Part shown: positions 53,211 through 63,026 of the stretch, piece by piece | Position numbering within the stretch: position 1 is the first letter of the stretch | Layout of the letters: each line of letters opens with the position of its first letter | Source: Haloprofundus marisrubri | Lineage (GTDB): Archaea; Halobacteriota; Halobacteria; Halobacteriales; Haloferacaceae | DNA: 64,000 nt | Assembly: GCF_001469955.1 (NCBI RefSeq) | Contig: NZ_LOPU01000017.1 | Coordinates: forward strand, 1-64,000 | Direction: 5' to 3' | Position numbers and translations under genes: made by a program | Notes under the pieces: model-generated | Told to the model about the DNA's origin: nothing | The model's database searches: none | What the model saw: the letters and a program-made list of their open reading frames with translations, nothing else

Positions 53211-54651
53211 AAGGAGAGAATCCCGCCGTTTACCGCGGGCGTGAATCCGACAATATCGCCACGGCCCACCGACGACACTTTCGCCGGATATTCAACGCTA
53301 ATCCACACGATTAAGTAACTGGTTCGACATTGGCTATGTATGGCGATTGAGGTCACTCGCACCTACATTGGTTCCATCCAGAACCACCGTCAGGTCTGCG
53401 ATGGCCTCGACTCGCTTGGAGACTCCGCCTCGAAAATCTGGAACGTCGCACGATGGACAGCAGACCGCATATGGGACGAAATCGGTAAAATCCCAGACGA
53501 AGGTCCGCTAAAATCGTACATGAAGAACCAGTCGTGCTGGAAAGACCTGAACGCACAATCCAGTCAGAAAGTCATTGAAGAACTCTCTGACGCTTTCCAG
53601 TCATGGTTCGACTTGCGACAGAAAGACGATAAGGCGAATCCGCCCGGCTACCGCAAACACGGCGACACCCGACCACGTAGTACGGTCACGTTCAAAGCAG
53701 ACGGCTTCAAACATGACCCCCAGAACAACCGCGTCCGACTCAGCAAAGGCTCCAACCTCAAGGAACACTTCTCAGACTTCATCCTCTGCGAGTACCAGAC
53801 CCGCCCGGACGTAGACCTCTCCGAGGTGAACAAGGTGCAGAACGTTCGTGCGGTCTGGAACGACGACGAGTGGGAACTGCACTTCGTCTGCAAGGTCAGT
53901 CTCGAAACCAACGACTCAGCAGGCGACGAAGTAGCAGGTATCGACCTCGGCATCAAGAACCTCGCCACGGTCGCGTTCCCTAACGAGTACGTCCTGTACC
54001 CCGGTAACTCGCTCAAGCAAGACAAGCACTACTTCACGCGAGCAGAGTACGACACCGAGGGTGAGAACGGCCCGTCTGAGAAGTCGATGTGGGCACGCGA
54101 GAAACTCTCTGAGCGTGAATCACACTTCTACCACGTCCTCTCAGATACCATCATCACAGAGTGTGTCGAGCGTGGTGTTGGGACGCTCGCGGTGAGTTGG
54201 CCTGAAGACGTGCGGGAGTCCGACTGGGGGAAGACTGGGAACAAGAAGTTACATACGTGGGCATTCGACCGCATCTACCAGTACCTCAACTACAAAGGAG
54301 AGATTCGTGGTGTTGAGGTATTGAAAGAGAACGAGTGGGATACGTCGAAGACCTGCTCGAAGTGTGGTGACGACACGAAAGCGAATCGTGTCGAACGTGG
54401 CCTGTACGTCTGCTCGTCGTGTGAGTTGGTAGCCAACGCGGATTGCAACGGGGCGGAAAATATGCGACAGAAGATAACTCCGAGTCCTCACGGTGAGGAT
54501 AGGAGTAACGGCTGTGTGGCACAGCCATCGACATACTTGTTCGACCGCGAGAGCGGGATGTTTCACACGAGAGAACGAGTGGTGTCGTAGACCGGCAAAT
54601 ATCCCACCTGCGGTACGGGAAGCCCCGTCGTTCACGACGGGGAGGATGTCA
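53211..54651 (+). mobile_element. IS1341-type (tnpB-only) element 1
   Basis: Left end AAGGAGAGAATCCCG with a GC-rich hairpin. Right end has CCCCGTCGT (54623-54631) / ACGACGGGG (54634-54642), finishing GAGGATGTCA. The same left and right motifs bound the element at 61014-62657. No tnpA is present, so movement needs a transposase in trans. IS200/IS605-type elements do not duplicate the target, and none is seen. Confidence 0.75.
53340..54590 (+). CDS. tnpB: TnpB (IS1341-type RNA-guided nuclease) 1
   Basis: 416 residues. RuvC-I Asp in EVAGIDLGIKNLA, a possible RuvC-II acidic site in SWPEDVRE, the zinc ribbon CSKCG...CSSCE and RuvC-III Asp in ANADCNGAEN. TnpB proteins are omega-RNA-guided DNA nucleases that help retain the element. 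The hairpin just after the gene is where the guide RNA 3' part would lie. Confidence 0.87.
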   Translation: MAIEVTRTYIGSIQNHRQVCDGLDSLGDSASKIWNVARWTADRIWDEIGKIPDEGPLKSYMKNQSCWKDLNAQSSQKVIEELSDAFQSWFDLRQKDDKANPPGYRKHGDTRPRSTVTFKADGFKHDPQNNRVRLSKGSNLKEHFSDFILCEYQTRPDVDLSEVNKVQNVRAVWNDDEWELHFVCKVSLETNDSAGDEVAGIDLGIKNLATVAFPNEYVLYPGNSLKQDKHYFTRAEYDTEGENGPSEKSMWAREKLSERESHFYHVLSDTIITECVERGVGTLAVSWPEDVRESDWGKTGNKKLHTWAFDRIYQYLNYKGEIRGVEVLKENEWDTSKTCSKCGDDTKANRVERGLYVCSSCELVANADCNGAENMRQKITPSPHGEDRSNGCVAQPSTYLFDRESGMFHTRERVVS

Positions 54652-54903
54652 CCTCCTGAGGGATGAACTCAGGTTGCAGCACGCGAGCATCGTTAATCAT
54701 GCTTACCAGCAGTCTTCCTCGGGAGCTGTAATAAACGGAACCGGGTAATTTCCGATAGTTCCGATAACGAGCTTTAGGCTGCTCAACGAAACGCAGAACA
54801 TTCGATCGGAGTGATTAGTTGGTCTGCAGCCAACCTCTGCCTATTCTCTCTATCTTTTCGTTTCGGAGAGAAACATATACCGGGTCGTAGAGAAGCGGCG
54901 ACC

Positions 54904-56208
54904 ATGCCGACCCCCCGCTCTCGCCGACAGCTCCTCCAGACGGTCGCCACAGGAGGATTGCTCGGTCTCGCTGGGTGTACCTCTACTCGGACGGACCGCT
55001 CACCTGCAGACAACTCGTCTCCCGTCGCATTGACAACGTCCACGACGGAAGCGCCGGAGGCCTCGGAGACGCCCGGGGAACTCACCTCGGGTCCCGACGA
55101 ACGAGAGACGCGGACGCCACCGGGGTCGCCGAAACTCTCCCCGAGCGGTCGGTGGCCCACCTACCGGTTCGACGCGGCCAACACCGGTTACAACTCGTCC
55201 GGTAGAGGTCTCCGGGACGCCGACCACCACTGGCGACTCAGACCTGCCGGGTCCGCAAGCGTCGCCGACGGGACGCTGTTTACGCTCTCTGGAGACTCCG
55301 AGCACACGTCGCTGGCCCGGAGCGACCCCGCGACCGCCGCAACCCGGACACGGACGCGACTCGTCCAGTACGGGACGAACTCGCCGCCGACGGTGGTCGG
55401 AGACCGGGTGTACGTCACGTCGTTCATCGAGGTGTTCTGTCTCGCAGCCGACCGAGACGAACTGCTGTGGCGCGGCCCCGAGATGGACGGTATCCAAGGT
55501 GTCCCGACGGTCAGCGACGGGACGGTGTACGTCAACACCGGGGGCTTTCGGTCGGTGTCGCCGCACCTGCGAGCGTTCGACGCCGAGACGGGCGAACAAC
55601 AGTGGCGCTACGACACCGACAGCGAGTCGAAGTCGACGCCGGCGGTCGCCGACGACCGCGTCTTCGTCAACAGCCGTGACGGACTCCACGCCGTCGACGC
55701 GACCGACGGAAGTACACTGTTCACCGTCGGCGACGCGGCCGACGAGTGGGGGACACCTGCGGTCGGCGGTGACACCGTGTACGCGATGGCGTACCGAGAC
55801 GGTGCCGACGAACTGCTCGCCATCGACGCTGCCGACGGAAGCGTTCGCTGGCGCAAATCCGCCGGAGCGATGCGGAGCGTCCCGCCCGTCGTCACCCCGA
55901 ACGCGGTGTACGTCGGTACGGACGCGGGAGTCGTCGCCGTCGACCCCACCGACGGGCGCGAGACGCTGACGCTCGGCGGAAGCGGCGAACCGGTCGCTCG
56001 TGTCGGCGACGTCCTCTACACCGTCCAGCGGGGGACGATTTCCGCGCTCGACGCGGCGGGGGAGGGCGAACTCTGGAGCTACGAGACCGAAGACGTGCAA
56101 GTTCACGACACCGTCGGGCAGACGATTTACGGCGTCACCCCCGTCGACGACGCCGTGTACGTGAGCGCCCGGGACGGGTTCCACGGCATCGGCCCGAGCG
56201 AGTCCTGA
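54904..56208 (+). CDS. PQQ-like beta-propeller lipoprotein 2
   Basis: 434 residues from ATG 54904. Tat signal SRRQLLQTVATGGLLG with lipobox LAGC, then PQQ blades (RAFDAETGEQQWRY, HAVDATDGSTLF, LAIDAADGSVRWRK, VAVDPTDGRETL). Higher GC than the propeller at 44319, in line with chromosomal codon usage to the right of 54.7 kb. Extracellular scaffold of unknown client. Confidence 0.83.
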   Translation: MPTPRSRRQLLQTVATGGLLGLAGCTSTRTDRSPADNSSPVALTTSTTEAPEASETPGELTSGPDERETRTPPGSPKLSPSGRWPTYRFDAANTGYNSSGRGLRDADHHWRLRPAGSASVADGTLFTLSGDSEHTSLARSDPATAATRTRTRLVQYGTNSPPTVVGDRVYVTSFIEVFCLAADRDELLWRGPEMDGIQGVPTVSDGTVYVNTGGFRSVSPHLRAFDAETGEQQWRYDTDSESKSTPAVADDRVFVNSRDGLHAVDATDGSTLFTVGDAADEWGTPAVGGDTVYAMAYRDGADELLAIDAADGSVRWRKSAGAMRSVPPVVTPNAVYVGTDAGVVAVDPTDGRETLTLGGSGEPVARVGDVLYTVQRGTISALDAAGEGELWSYETEDVQVHDTVGQTIYGVTPVDDAVYVSARDGFHGIGPSES

Positions 56209-56331
56209 ACTGTCCGTCAGCGAGCGTTTCGGCTTGTTTCTAAACGACGGCGGATTGACGTATCGAAACGCGTACTGGGTAAATATAAATAATGCGAAAT
56301 GTTCATCTCCATTATTGTTATTCTGCCTCAT

Positions 56332-56943
56332 ATGTCAGTATTTGATAACCCAGCCGAAACCGGAGAACTCCCACTTCTCGAACGCGTACAGCACCTCGCA
56401 GCACAGGCGAACCCGGCGTTCGCCGGCGGCAGCATCCTCGTCCCACTTCTGTTCGTCGCCGTTTCGGTGGCGACGAACAGCGTCGAACTGCTCTTTTACA
56501 CCCACGTCGCGGCTGGGGCAGTTTGGTTCGCGTTCGCGCTCATCTTCCCGGCGGTTATCGGGCCGGTTCTCGGCGGGCTCGACCCCGAGGTTTCACAGGA
56601 GGTGACCGCGAAACTCACTCCGAAGAGCGTCTTCTTCCTCTTCGGCTTCAGTCTCACGACGGTGCTTTCGGGAACGCTTCTGCTCACGGGGATGGGTCTC
56701 GGGTACGGATTCTCCTCGTTCTGGCCGACGGCCGCGCTGACTGCCGGATGGGGACTGTTCCTTTTCGGCTTGCTCGTCCCGCACCGACTCCATCTCCGGG
56801 CGTACTACGAGGGTAGTCGTGAGCGGCCCGACACGGAGTTACTGGCGTTGCTCGGCAAACGATTGCCCGTCATCGGTGTGTTCGAAGCCGTCGTGATGCT
56901 CGGCATCATCTTCATCATGACGGGGATGCGACTCGGAATCTGA
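56332..56943 (+). CDS. Multi-pass membrane protein of unknown function
   Basis: 203 residues with four or five TM helices (SILVPLLFVAVSVAT, AAGAVWFAFALIFPAVIGP, VFFLFGFSLTTVLSGTLLL). The pattern HVAAGAVWFA near the start resembles DUF2269-type or copper-resistance D-like membrane proteins. ATG 56332 is preferred over one at 56299 whose extra residues are hydrophobic and lack the conserved start. It stands two genes before bacteriorhodopsin. Confidence 0.55.
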   Translation: MSVFDNPAETGELPLLERVQHLAAQANPAFAGGSILVPLLFVAVSVATNSVELLFYTHVAAGAVWFAFALIFPAVIGPVLGGLDPEVSQEVTAKLTPKSVFFLFGFSLTTVLSGTLLLTGMGLGYGFSSFWPTAALTAGWGLFLFGLLVPHRLHLRAYYEGSRERPDTELLALLGKRLPVIGVFEAVVMLGIIFIMTGMRLGI

Positions 56944-56989
56944 GCGTTAATCTTGGATTTTTAGTGTGTTTCGTTGTGAAAATCACGGG

Positions 56990-57604
56990 TCAGGGCGGGA
57001 GACGGCGCTCCAACACCCGACTGAGCGAAAAGAGGACCGCAGCCAGTACCGCCGCGGGAACAGCGACGCCGACGACGGTGACGGGAACCGTCGTTCCAGC
57101 GAACGGGTTACCGCCGCCGGCGGCGAGAAACGCTCCGACCGCTGGTTCGCCGCCGTGGCCGAGAAGAAAGAAGCCGTCGACTGCGACGACGGCGAAAGCG
57201 CCGGTGACGAGACTAATCATCGAGGAGACGTCTTCGATACTCAGGAGGTGGCGTGCCTCGTGCTCGCTCAGCGAATCGCCTGTCCGTAACCGCCGGTACC
57301 CGACGTACAGCAGTCCGGCCGCCGCAACTACCTCGATTACACCTGCGTACGCGCCCAAAAGGAGAATCTTCGGCGTCGACGACAGCGGGTCACCACCCGG
57401 AAACAGTCCGCGCGTCGACGCGGGAAGCGTCATGGCCAGCGGCAACACGAGCGCGAGCGCACCCAGGATAGCTGCTTGCCACGCGAGTTTTCGCGGGATG
57501 GACTGCTTGAACAGACTGTGCCGTCGTGCCCGGAGTCGCTGGTACTGTGGCCCCTCGAGTAGTGCGGACGCAATCGGGTCGGTGACGCCGTCGTCGCTGT
57601 CCAT
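56990..57604 (-). CDS. Four-helix membrane protein of unknown function
   Basis: 204 residues with hydrophobic segments such as AILGALALVLPLAMTLPA, LLLGAYAGVIEVVAAAGLLY and VPVTVVGVAVPAAVLAAVLF. I do not recognise a family. It is divergent from bop, 220 bp away, and is not the retinal-forming Brp. Confidence 0.55.
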   Translation of the reverse strand: MDSDDGVTDPIASALLEGPQYQRLRARRHSLFKQSIPRKLAWQAAILGALALVLPLAMTLPASTRGLFPGGDPLSSTPKILLLGAYAGVIEVVAAAGLLYVGYRRLRTGDSLSEHEARHLLSIEDVSSMISLVTGAFAVVAVDGFFLLGHGGEPAVGAFLAAGGGNPFAGTTVPVTVVGVAVPAAVLAAVLFSLSRVLERRLPP

Positions 57605-57824
57605 ACGAATCGAAGTTCAATCGGATACATGTGAACAAAACCGCTTCGGTGGCAGACGTGCTGAAGGCGTGGTATTTCGGTGATAGAGCGTCTGGCGAGA
57701 GATTCCGTTCCTCGTGAACGGTACATCGAATATCAAATCAAATGTAAGAGACTTCTAATTGAATTATTAAAATTTCTGCTAATGTCACGCGTAGCTTATC
57801 CTCTAGCAAACTCTACACCCGTGT

Positions 57825-58556
57825 ATGGCAACGCCAGGTACAGAATCGATATGGCTCTGGGTCGGCACCATCGGGATGACGATCGGGACGCTATATTTCA
57901 TCGGCCGTGGGCGAGGTGTCCGTGACCCCGAAATGCAGAAATTCTACATCGCGACGATATTTATCACGACCATCGCGGGCGCAATGTACCTCCTCATGGC
58001 GACCGGGTTCGGCCTCACGCAGGTCCAAGTCGGAAACCAGGTACTCGACATCTACTGGGCTCGATACGCGGACTGGGTGTTTACCACCCCGTTACTGCTG
58101 TTCGACCTCGCACTCCTCGCAGGGGCGAATCGAAACACCATTGCGACGCTCGTCGGCCTCGACGTGTTCATGATTGTCACCGGTGTCATCGCCGCGTTCG
58201 AGTCCGTCGCCGCCTACCGCATCCTGTGGTGGGGAATCAGCACCGGCGCGCTACTCGTACTCCTGTACGTGCTCGTCGGCACGCTCTCCGAACAAGCCAA
58301 CCGGAAGTCGCCCGAGGTGGCACGGCTGTTCAGCACACTCCGGAACCTGACCATCGTGCTGTGGTTGCTCTATCCAGTCGTCTGGATTCTCGGGACTGAG
58401 GGGACCATCGGCATCCTCCCGCTGTACTGGGAGACGGCCGCGTTCATGGTCCTCGACCTCTCGGCGAAGGTGGGCTTCGGCGTCCTGCTGCTGCGCTCGC
58501 GCAGCACGCTGGAAGCGGCGACGAAACCCGAACCCGCGACTGCGACCACCGGGTAG
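57825..58556 (+). CDS. bop: Bacteriorhodopsin (light-driven proton pump)
   Basis: 243 residues, seven TM helices. All proton-pump residues are present: Asp83 (acceptor, RYADW), Thr87 and Asp94 (donor, TTPLLLFD), the release pair Glu in GTEGT and YWET, Asp211 and the retinal Lys215 ([10 protein letters not shown]). It pumps H+ outward. A CTTATCC stretch at about 57795 sits at the expected TATA distance for a near-leaderless transcript. No brp or bat gene lies next to it in this window. Confidence 0.94.
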   Translation: MATPGTESIWLWVGTIGMTIGTLYFIGRGRGVRDPEMQKFYIATIFITTIAGAMYLLMATGFGLTQVQVGNQVLDIYWARYADWVFTTPLLLFDLALLAGANRNTIATLVGLDVFMIVTGVIAAFESVAAYRILWWGISTGALLVLLYVLVGTLSEQANRKSPEVARLFSTLRNLTIVLWLLYPVVWILGTEGTIGILPLYWETAAFMVLDLSAKVGFGVLLLRSRSTLEAATKPEPATATTG

Positions 58557-58743
58557 CTACCGAGCACATCGCTCGTACGACTTTTTTGACGACGCACCTG
58601 TCGTGAGCGAGGGCGCTTCGATTCGACTTCTCACCACGTCGCGTAGCTACTGACCCTGTTCGTACTCGCGTCCGGCGACGTGAGTTACTGCGCTGTGGAC
58701 GAATCTCAGCATACATCGGTGCCGAAACGCTACTCGTCACACG

Positions 58744-59004
58744 ATGAGCGACACAGACCGACTGAAACGGCGAGTGCGGACGCTCGAACGTCACGTACTG
58801 GGCGCGGAGGCCGAAGATTTCGCTGGGGTTCCCTCGGAACGAACGGAGTGGCCGCTCAGCGGGTTGGTACACCGCATCCGACGACTCGAAGAGACCGTCG
58901 TCGACGACGACAACTCACCGAGTCTGGAGCAGCGGGTCGACGAACTCGAAGCGCGTATCGACGAACTCGAAACGGCAGCTTCGAACGGACGGACGGACCG
59001 ATAA
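58744..59004 (+). CDS. Small coiled-coil protein, DUF7310-like
   Basis: 86 residues with coiled-coil heptads at both ends (DRLKRRVRTLERHVLG; LEQRVDELEARIDELETA). Recalled as similar to the haloarchaeal DUF7310 coiled-coil family. The transcript converges on the protease gene. Function unknown. Confidence 0.65.
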   Translation: MSDTDRLKRRVRTLERHVLGAEAEDFAGVPSERTEWPLSGLVHRIRRLEETVVDDDNSPSLEQRVDELEARIDELETAASNGRTDR

Positions 59005-59027
59005 ATCGAGACGAGGTGTCGCTCTGT

Positions 59028-60461
59028 TTACTGCGCGGCCTTGACCAGACGCTTCAGGTCGAGGTGGCCTGCACCGTGGTAAGCTTCGCTACCGCCTTTC
59101 ACGCGGCTGGCGGTGTCTTTGATGAGCGCCTCGACTTCCTCGGCGCTAGCGTCGGGTTGCAGCGAGCGAACGAGTGCGACTGCGCCTGCGACCTGCGGTG
59201 CCGCCATCGAGGTGCCCGCCTTCCAGCCGTAGCCGGCGGAGACACTGCCGTCTTCTTCGACGACGTTGACCGTCGAGAACACGAGGTCACGCTCGGCACC
59301 TGCGACGCCACCGTTGAGTGCGTCGAGGTCGGCGTTGCCGCCGGCCGCCGAAACGTCGACGGCGCTACCGTAGTTGGTGTAGAACGCCGATTCGGTCGTC
59401 GGTTCGTCGAGACGGTTGCCGGTGAGCCACTTCTCCTCGTTGTCGGAGTGTTTGCCGCCCCAGCCGTAGCCGATGGGGCCGGTGGCGGCGACGCCGAAGA
59501 TACCCTCCACTTCGGTCGGGAGGCTCAACACGCCTTCGCCGTCCATGTCGAGTGCGTCGTTGCCAGCGGAGTTGACGATGACCATGTCCTTCGTACGCGC
59601 GTATTCGGCGACCCGGCGGTACGCCTCCTTGATGGCGAGCAGTTCGGGGAACTGCTCGGGGTAGGCGTACGGCAGCGGATAGCCGAGGCTGATGTTCGCG
59701 GCGTCACAGCCGTTGTCGGCCGCGTAGAGCAGTGCAGCGAGCGTGTCACCGCTTGCGCCCTCGAATCCGGAGAACACGCGGAGCGCGACGAGTTCCGTCT
59801 CGGGTGCGGTGCCGAGGACACCGCCGGCGGGGCCGTCGTTGCTGTTCGTCGCCGCGATGGTGCCCGCGACGTGCGTCCCGTGGCTGCCTGCACCGTTCGG
59901 GCGGAAGTCTAGGCCGTCGGTCGTAAAGTTCCCCGAGAGGCCGTCGTTGACGACGCCTGCGAGGTCCGGGTGGGCGTCGTAGACGCCGGAGTCGACGACA
60001 GCGACGCGCGTGCCTTCGCCCTTCGTCGTGTCGTGGATGAACTTGCCGCCGCCGGGTTTGTCCGTCAGGTCGCCAACGTTCTGGACACGCTTGTCCCACT
60101 GGAGTTCGGAGTTCTTCGCCGGACCGTCGTGGTTGTGGCTCGCGCCGCTTCCGCTGGCTTTCGGGCCGTCGGCTTCCGCGGCGACGCCGCCGTTGGCCTG
60201 ATACACCGTTACGTCCGGCGTCGTCGCCGCCGCTCCACCGACTGCTGCCGCGTCGCCGCGGGCGACCAGCATGTCGACTTGCGAGAGGTCGTGGACGATT
60301 TCGACGCTGTCGGGGATGTCCGACCGCGACACTTCGCGTAGGTCGACGAGGAATCGTTCGTCCGCTCCGGTCGCACCCGCGGCAGTGCCCGCACCGAGTG
60401 CGAGGCCGCCGATTGTTGCGCCGGTGAGCTTCAGAAACGTCCGCCTGTTATGTCGGGTCAC
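59028..60461 (-). CDS. Halolysin-type secreted subtilase (S8 family)
   Basis: 477 residues from GTG 60461. Tat signal NRRTFLKLTGATIGGLALGA, an inhibitor I9-like propeptide (RFLVDLREVSRSDIP), then the catalytic triad: Asp in VAVVDSGVYDAHPDL, His in GSHGTHVAGT, Ser in GTSMAAPQVAGA. Secreted folded through the Tat path as in known halolysins. It lacks the C-terminal extension found in larger halolysins. Confidence 0.9.
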   Translation of the reverse strand: MTRHNRRTFLKLTGATIGGLALGAGTAAGATGADERFLVDLREVSRSDIPDSVEIVHDLSQVDMLVARGDAAAVGGAAATTPDVTVYQANGGVAAEADGPKASGSGASHNHDGPAKNSELQWDKRVQNVGDLTDKPGGGKFIHDTTKGEGTRVAVVDSGVYDAHPDLAGVVNDGLSGNFTTDGLDFRPNGAGSHGTHVAGTIAATNSNDGPAGGVLGTAPETELVALRVFSGFEGASGDTLAALLYAADNGCDAANISLGYPLPYAYPEQFPELLAIKEAYRRVAEYARTKDMVIVNSAGNDALDMDGEGVLSLPTEVEGIFGVAATGPIGYGWGGKHSDNEEKWLTGNRLDEPTTESAFYTNYGSAVDVSAAGGNADLDALNGGVAGAERDLVFSTVNVVEEDGSVSAGYGWKAGTSMAAPQVAGAVALVRSLQPDASAEEVEALIKDTASRVKGGSEAYHGAGHLDLKRLVKAAQ

Positions 60462-60481
60462 GGTAGACAGTTCCACACAGT

Positions 60482-60490
60482 GTATAAATA
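60482..60490 (-). promoter_or_regulatory. TATA box of the protease gene
   Basis: Read on the minus strand, TTATTTATA lies about 21-29 bp before the GTG start, fitting a near-leaderless haloarchaeal transcript. Confidence 0.55.
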
Positions 60491-60682
60491 ATTTACTAAG
60501 ATGTTCTACTCTTGAACTTAGTAAAACAGAAGCAAAGTTGCTGCACCTCCTGATTATTGTGTTCACGAACAGAGGTCAGTATTCTAGTTTCTCGCAGCCG
60601 CCGAGAGTCGGGAGGATGCGAGGGACGTCTGCGAAGTCACCAAACGGTTGGAATTTACTACACTCGGCGCTAACTGAGCACC

Positions 60683-61013
60683 ATGGTTCTCCCGCTGGCG
60701 ATGGGGTGGCGACATCTTCTATTCGAGAACTGGCGCGTCGACCCCGACCATCTCGCCACCCACCTCCCCGAGTCGCTCGACGTCGACGAGTACGACAGTT
60801 CGGGGTGGCTCTCGGTGGTGCCCTTCACCAACGTGAACGTCCGCCCGAAAGGGCTTCCACGACGACTGAGCCTCCCACTGCCCGAACTGAACCTCCGGAC
60901 GTACGTCACCCACGACGGCGAACCGGCGGTGTACTTCTTCAGTCTCGACGCACAGGGAATCTTGAGCGTTCTCGGCGCGCGCGTATTTCACCATCTGCCG
61001 TACTACCTGAATC
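60683..61013 (+). pseudogene. DUF2071 protein fragment cut by a TnpB element
   Basis: About 110 codons of a DUF2071/YqjF-type protein (PLAMGWRHLLFENWRVDP, VYFFSLDAQ, ARVFHHLPYY) run straight into the left end of TnpB element 2. The remaining half is not found beyond 62657. The short open frame ends inside the element at 61036. Confidence 0.8.
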
Positions 61014-61082
61014 AAGGAGAGAGTCCCGTCCTTTAGGCCGGGCGTGAATCCGCCACTACATTTCGAAAACCGCGTTCGACGC

Positions 61083-61220
61083 TTACTCCGGGGTATCCTC
61101 CCTAACTTTCTTCTCGCCTTCGAGGAGCAACCCCTTCCACGTCAACCCACGATGTTTCTTCAACGCTTTCAACCGCTCGTACTGTTCCTCGTCATCGAAC
61201 TCGATTCGGACCTCAACCAT
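61083..61220 (-). CDS. RHH/CopG-like microprotein within TnpB element 2
   Basis: 45 residues beginning MVEVRIEFDDEEQYERLKAL and ending KKVREDTPE, a beta strand plus two helices as in small ribbon-helix-helix proteins. It starts 54 bp from the tnpB start in the opposite direction. Such genes often accompany haloarchaeal TnpB; a role in repressing tnpB is inference. Element 1 lacks a counterpart. Confidence 0.65.
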   Translation of the reverse strand: MVEVRIEFDDEEQYERLKALKKHRGLTWKGLLLEGEKKVREDTPE

Positions 61221-61273
61221 ATAGTAACACATGAATCCCACATTTATGTGTGTTCGGGTACAACCAGTAGTTG

Positions 61274-62605
61274 ATGAAGCGAGCCAACACGTTCGAGGTG
61301 ATTCCGCAGTCCGCTGAGGACGAGGAGTTGCTTCGACGCCTGTTGGACGCTTCTGCCGCTCTCTGGAACCAAATCAACTACGAGCGCCGCGAGAACTACG
61401 CCGACCCAGACGCGGATGTATGGGACATCAACGAGTATCGCGGGCGCTACGGCGGGACACTTGGCGCTTCCACGGTTCAGCAAATCGAACGCAAGAACCG
61501 CGAAGCGTGGCGGTCGTTCTTCGCGCTCGAAAAGAAGAGCGAAGCCAACGGCAAACCCGGATTCTGGGGCAACGCCGAGGAAGGCCGCGAACTCCGCACG
61601 TACATCCGCAACACGTCGTACTCGGTCAAGTGGGGCGAATACTCCCGGCTCGAAATTCTCGTCGGCCAAGACCTGAAAGACGAGTACGGTCTTGGACACC
61701 GCGAACGCCTCAGACTCGAAGTTCGAGGCGAACCAAACTGGAAGGAGTACAAGAAGCAGGGTCGGTTGGAGTTGTTCTACGACGAGCAAGCACAGACGTT
61801 CAGGGCCTTTCAGCCAGTCACCGTCGATGATTCTCGACTGGCACACCCACTGGCTTCGGAAGAAGCCGCTCTGGATATTGGTGCGAACAACCTCGTCGCC
61901 TGCACAACCACAACCGGCCAGCAACTCCTGTACGAGGGACGCGGCTTGTTTGACAGGTTCCGTGAAACCACGCGAGAAATCGCTCGACTTCAATCACTCT
62001 TGGAAGAAGGACGATACAGCAGTCATCGTATCCGACGCCTGTACGACCGGCGAACGAAACGGCGTGACCACGCCCAAGACGCGCTCGCCCGCGACTTCAT
62101 TGAACGCCTCTACGACGAAGGCGTCTCGACGGTGTACGTCGGTGACTTGACCGACGTGTTGGAAACGCACTGGTCGGTTGAGACGAACGCGAAGACGCAC
62201 AACTTCTGGGCGTTCCGAGCGTTCGTGAACCGACTGGCGTGTACCGCCGAAGAATACGGTATCACGGTGGAAGTACGGTCTGAGGCGTGGACGAGCCAGA
62301 CGTGTCCGAACTGCGGTTCGACAGAGGACACGATTCGCCACAAAGATACGCTGACGTGTTCGTGTGGTTTCGAGGGACACGCCGACCTTGTGGCAAGTGA
62401 ATCGTTCTTGAGACGTCATCAGAACTCAGAGAGTTCTGATCGGCGAACGAGACACTCCGTATCTCGTCAACGGCAGACGACGGTAACACGGTCGATGGCA
62501 CGGCCTGTATGCCTCAAGTGGGACGACCACAATTGGTCAGAGTCACCACGCTCAGTTCCCAACGAGGAGCATACGAACCCGCAAGTTGCCTCCGTGGGTC
62601 GGTAA
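61274..62605 (+). CDS. tnpB: TnpB (IS1341-type) 2
   Basis: 443 residues. RuvC-I Asp in [12 protein letters not shown], zinc ribbon CPNCG...CSCGF and RuvC-III Asp in GHADLVASE. The RuvC-II segment reads VYVGDLTDV, with Gly where most TnpB have the catalytic Glu. A relocated acidic residue is possible. Otherwise complete. Confidence 0.84.
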   Translation: MKRANTFEVIPQSAEDEELLRRLLDASAALWNQINYERRENYADPDADVWDINEYRGRYGGTLGASTVQQIERKNREAWRSFFALEKKSEANGKPGFWGNAEEGRELRTYIRNTSYSVKWGEYSRLEILVGQDLKDEYGLGHRERLRLEVRGEPNWKEYKKQGRLELFYDEQAQTFRAFQPVTVDDSRLAHPLASEEAALDIGANNLVACTTTTGQQLLYEGRGLFDRFRETTREIARLQSLLEEGRYSSHRIRRLYDRRTKRRDHAQDALARDFIERLYDEGVSTVYVGDLTDVLETHWSVETNAKTHNFWAFRAFVNRLACTAEEYGITVEVRSEAWTSQTCPNCGSTEDTIRHKDTLTCSCGFEGHADLVASESFLRRHQNSESSDRRTRHSVSRQRQTTVTRSMARPVCLKWDDHNWSESPRSVPNEEHTNPQVASVGR

Positions 62606-62740
62606 GCGATACCCCCAGCGAGAGGAAACCTCGCCGTTCACGGCGAGGAGGATGTCATTACAGTCCCGGGCTGGACGTGGTCGCATCGCCGAGTGTGCGA
62701 GTTCTCGACTCCGAGTGAGTTACGACCGACTCGAACGAGC

Positions 62741-62840
62741 ACCGACTAACCCAACTGTTCGCCGATTACGCCGACTGTTCGCCGATTACGCCGACTGTTC
62801 GCCGAATACATCGACTGTTCGCCCACTAACCCGACCGTTC
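62741..62840. repeat. Five tandem 20-bp repeats
   Basis: Two identical units GCCGATTACGCCGACTGTTC (62761 and 62781) are flanked by three diverged units at 62741, 62801 and 62821. They lie in the roughly 370-bp gene-free gap (62658-63026) between TnpB element 2 and the sulfatase. No spacers, so this is not a CRISPR array. Possibly a protein-binding array or decayed coding sequence. Confidence 0.7.
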
Positions 62841-63026
62841 GAGCGTTTGCGGCCCCGGCGACGGCCGGCCACCGAAACCGAAACTGTGAGAAGGACGACC
62901 CGCGTATGGTGAACGTTACTGACGCTCACGGCTCTGCCACTGACTGGACCGTCTCGCGGTGCGTGAGGCATTCTGTTCGGCAGCGTTCGAGACGACGTCA
63001 GTCTGTGGCAACACGGCTCGCTATCC

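Larger units (their letters stand above)
61014..62657 (+). mobile_element. IS1341-type (tnpB-only) element 2
   Basis: Left end AAGGAGAGAGTCCCG. Right-end hairpin CCTCGCCG (62629-62636) / CGGCGAGG (62641-62648) then AGGATGTCA. The ends match element 1 (53211-54651). It carries tnpB and a divergent small gene. Confidence 0.75.

Noticed and set aside
55000-56331. 443-codon minus-strand frame
   Set aside because: It is antisense to the PQQ-propeller gene, which has a clear Tat signal and blade repeats.
58680-59912. 410-codon plus-strand frame
   Set aside because: It is antisense to the halolysin gene, which carries a complete catalytic triad.
62741-62840. Possible CRISPR array
   Set aside because: The units are directly adjacent without spacers and no cas genes are present.
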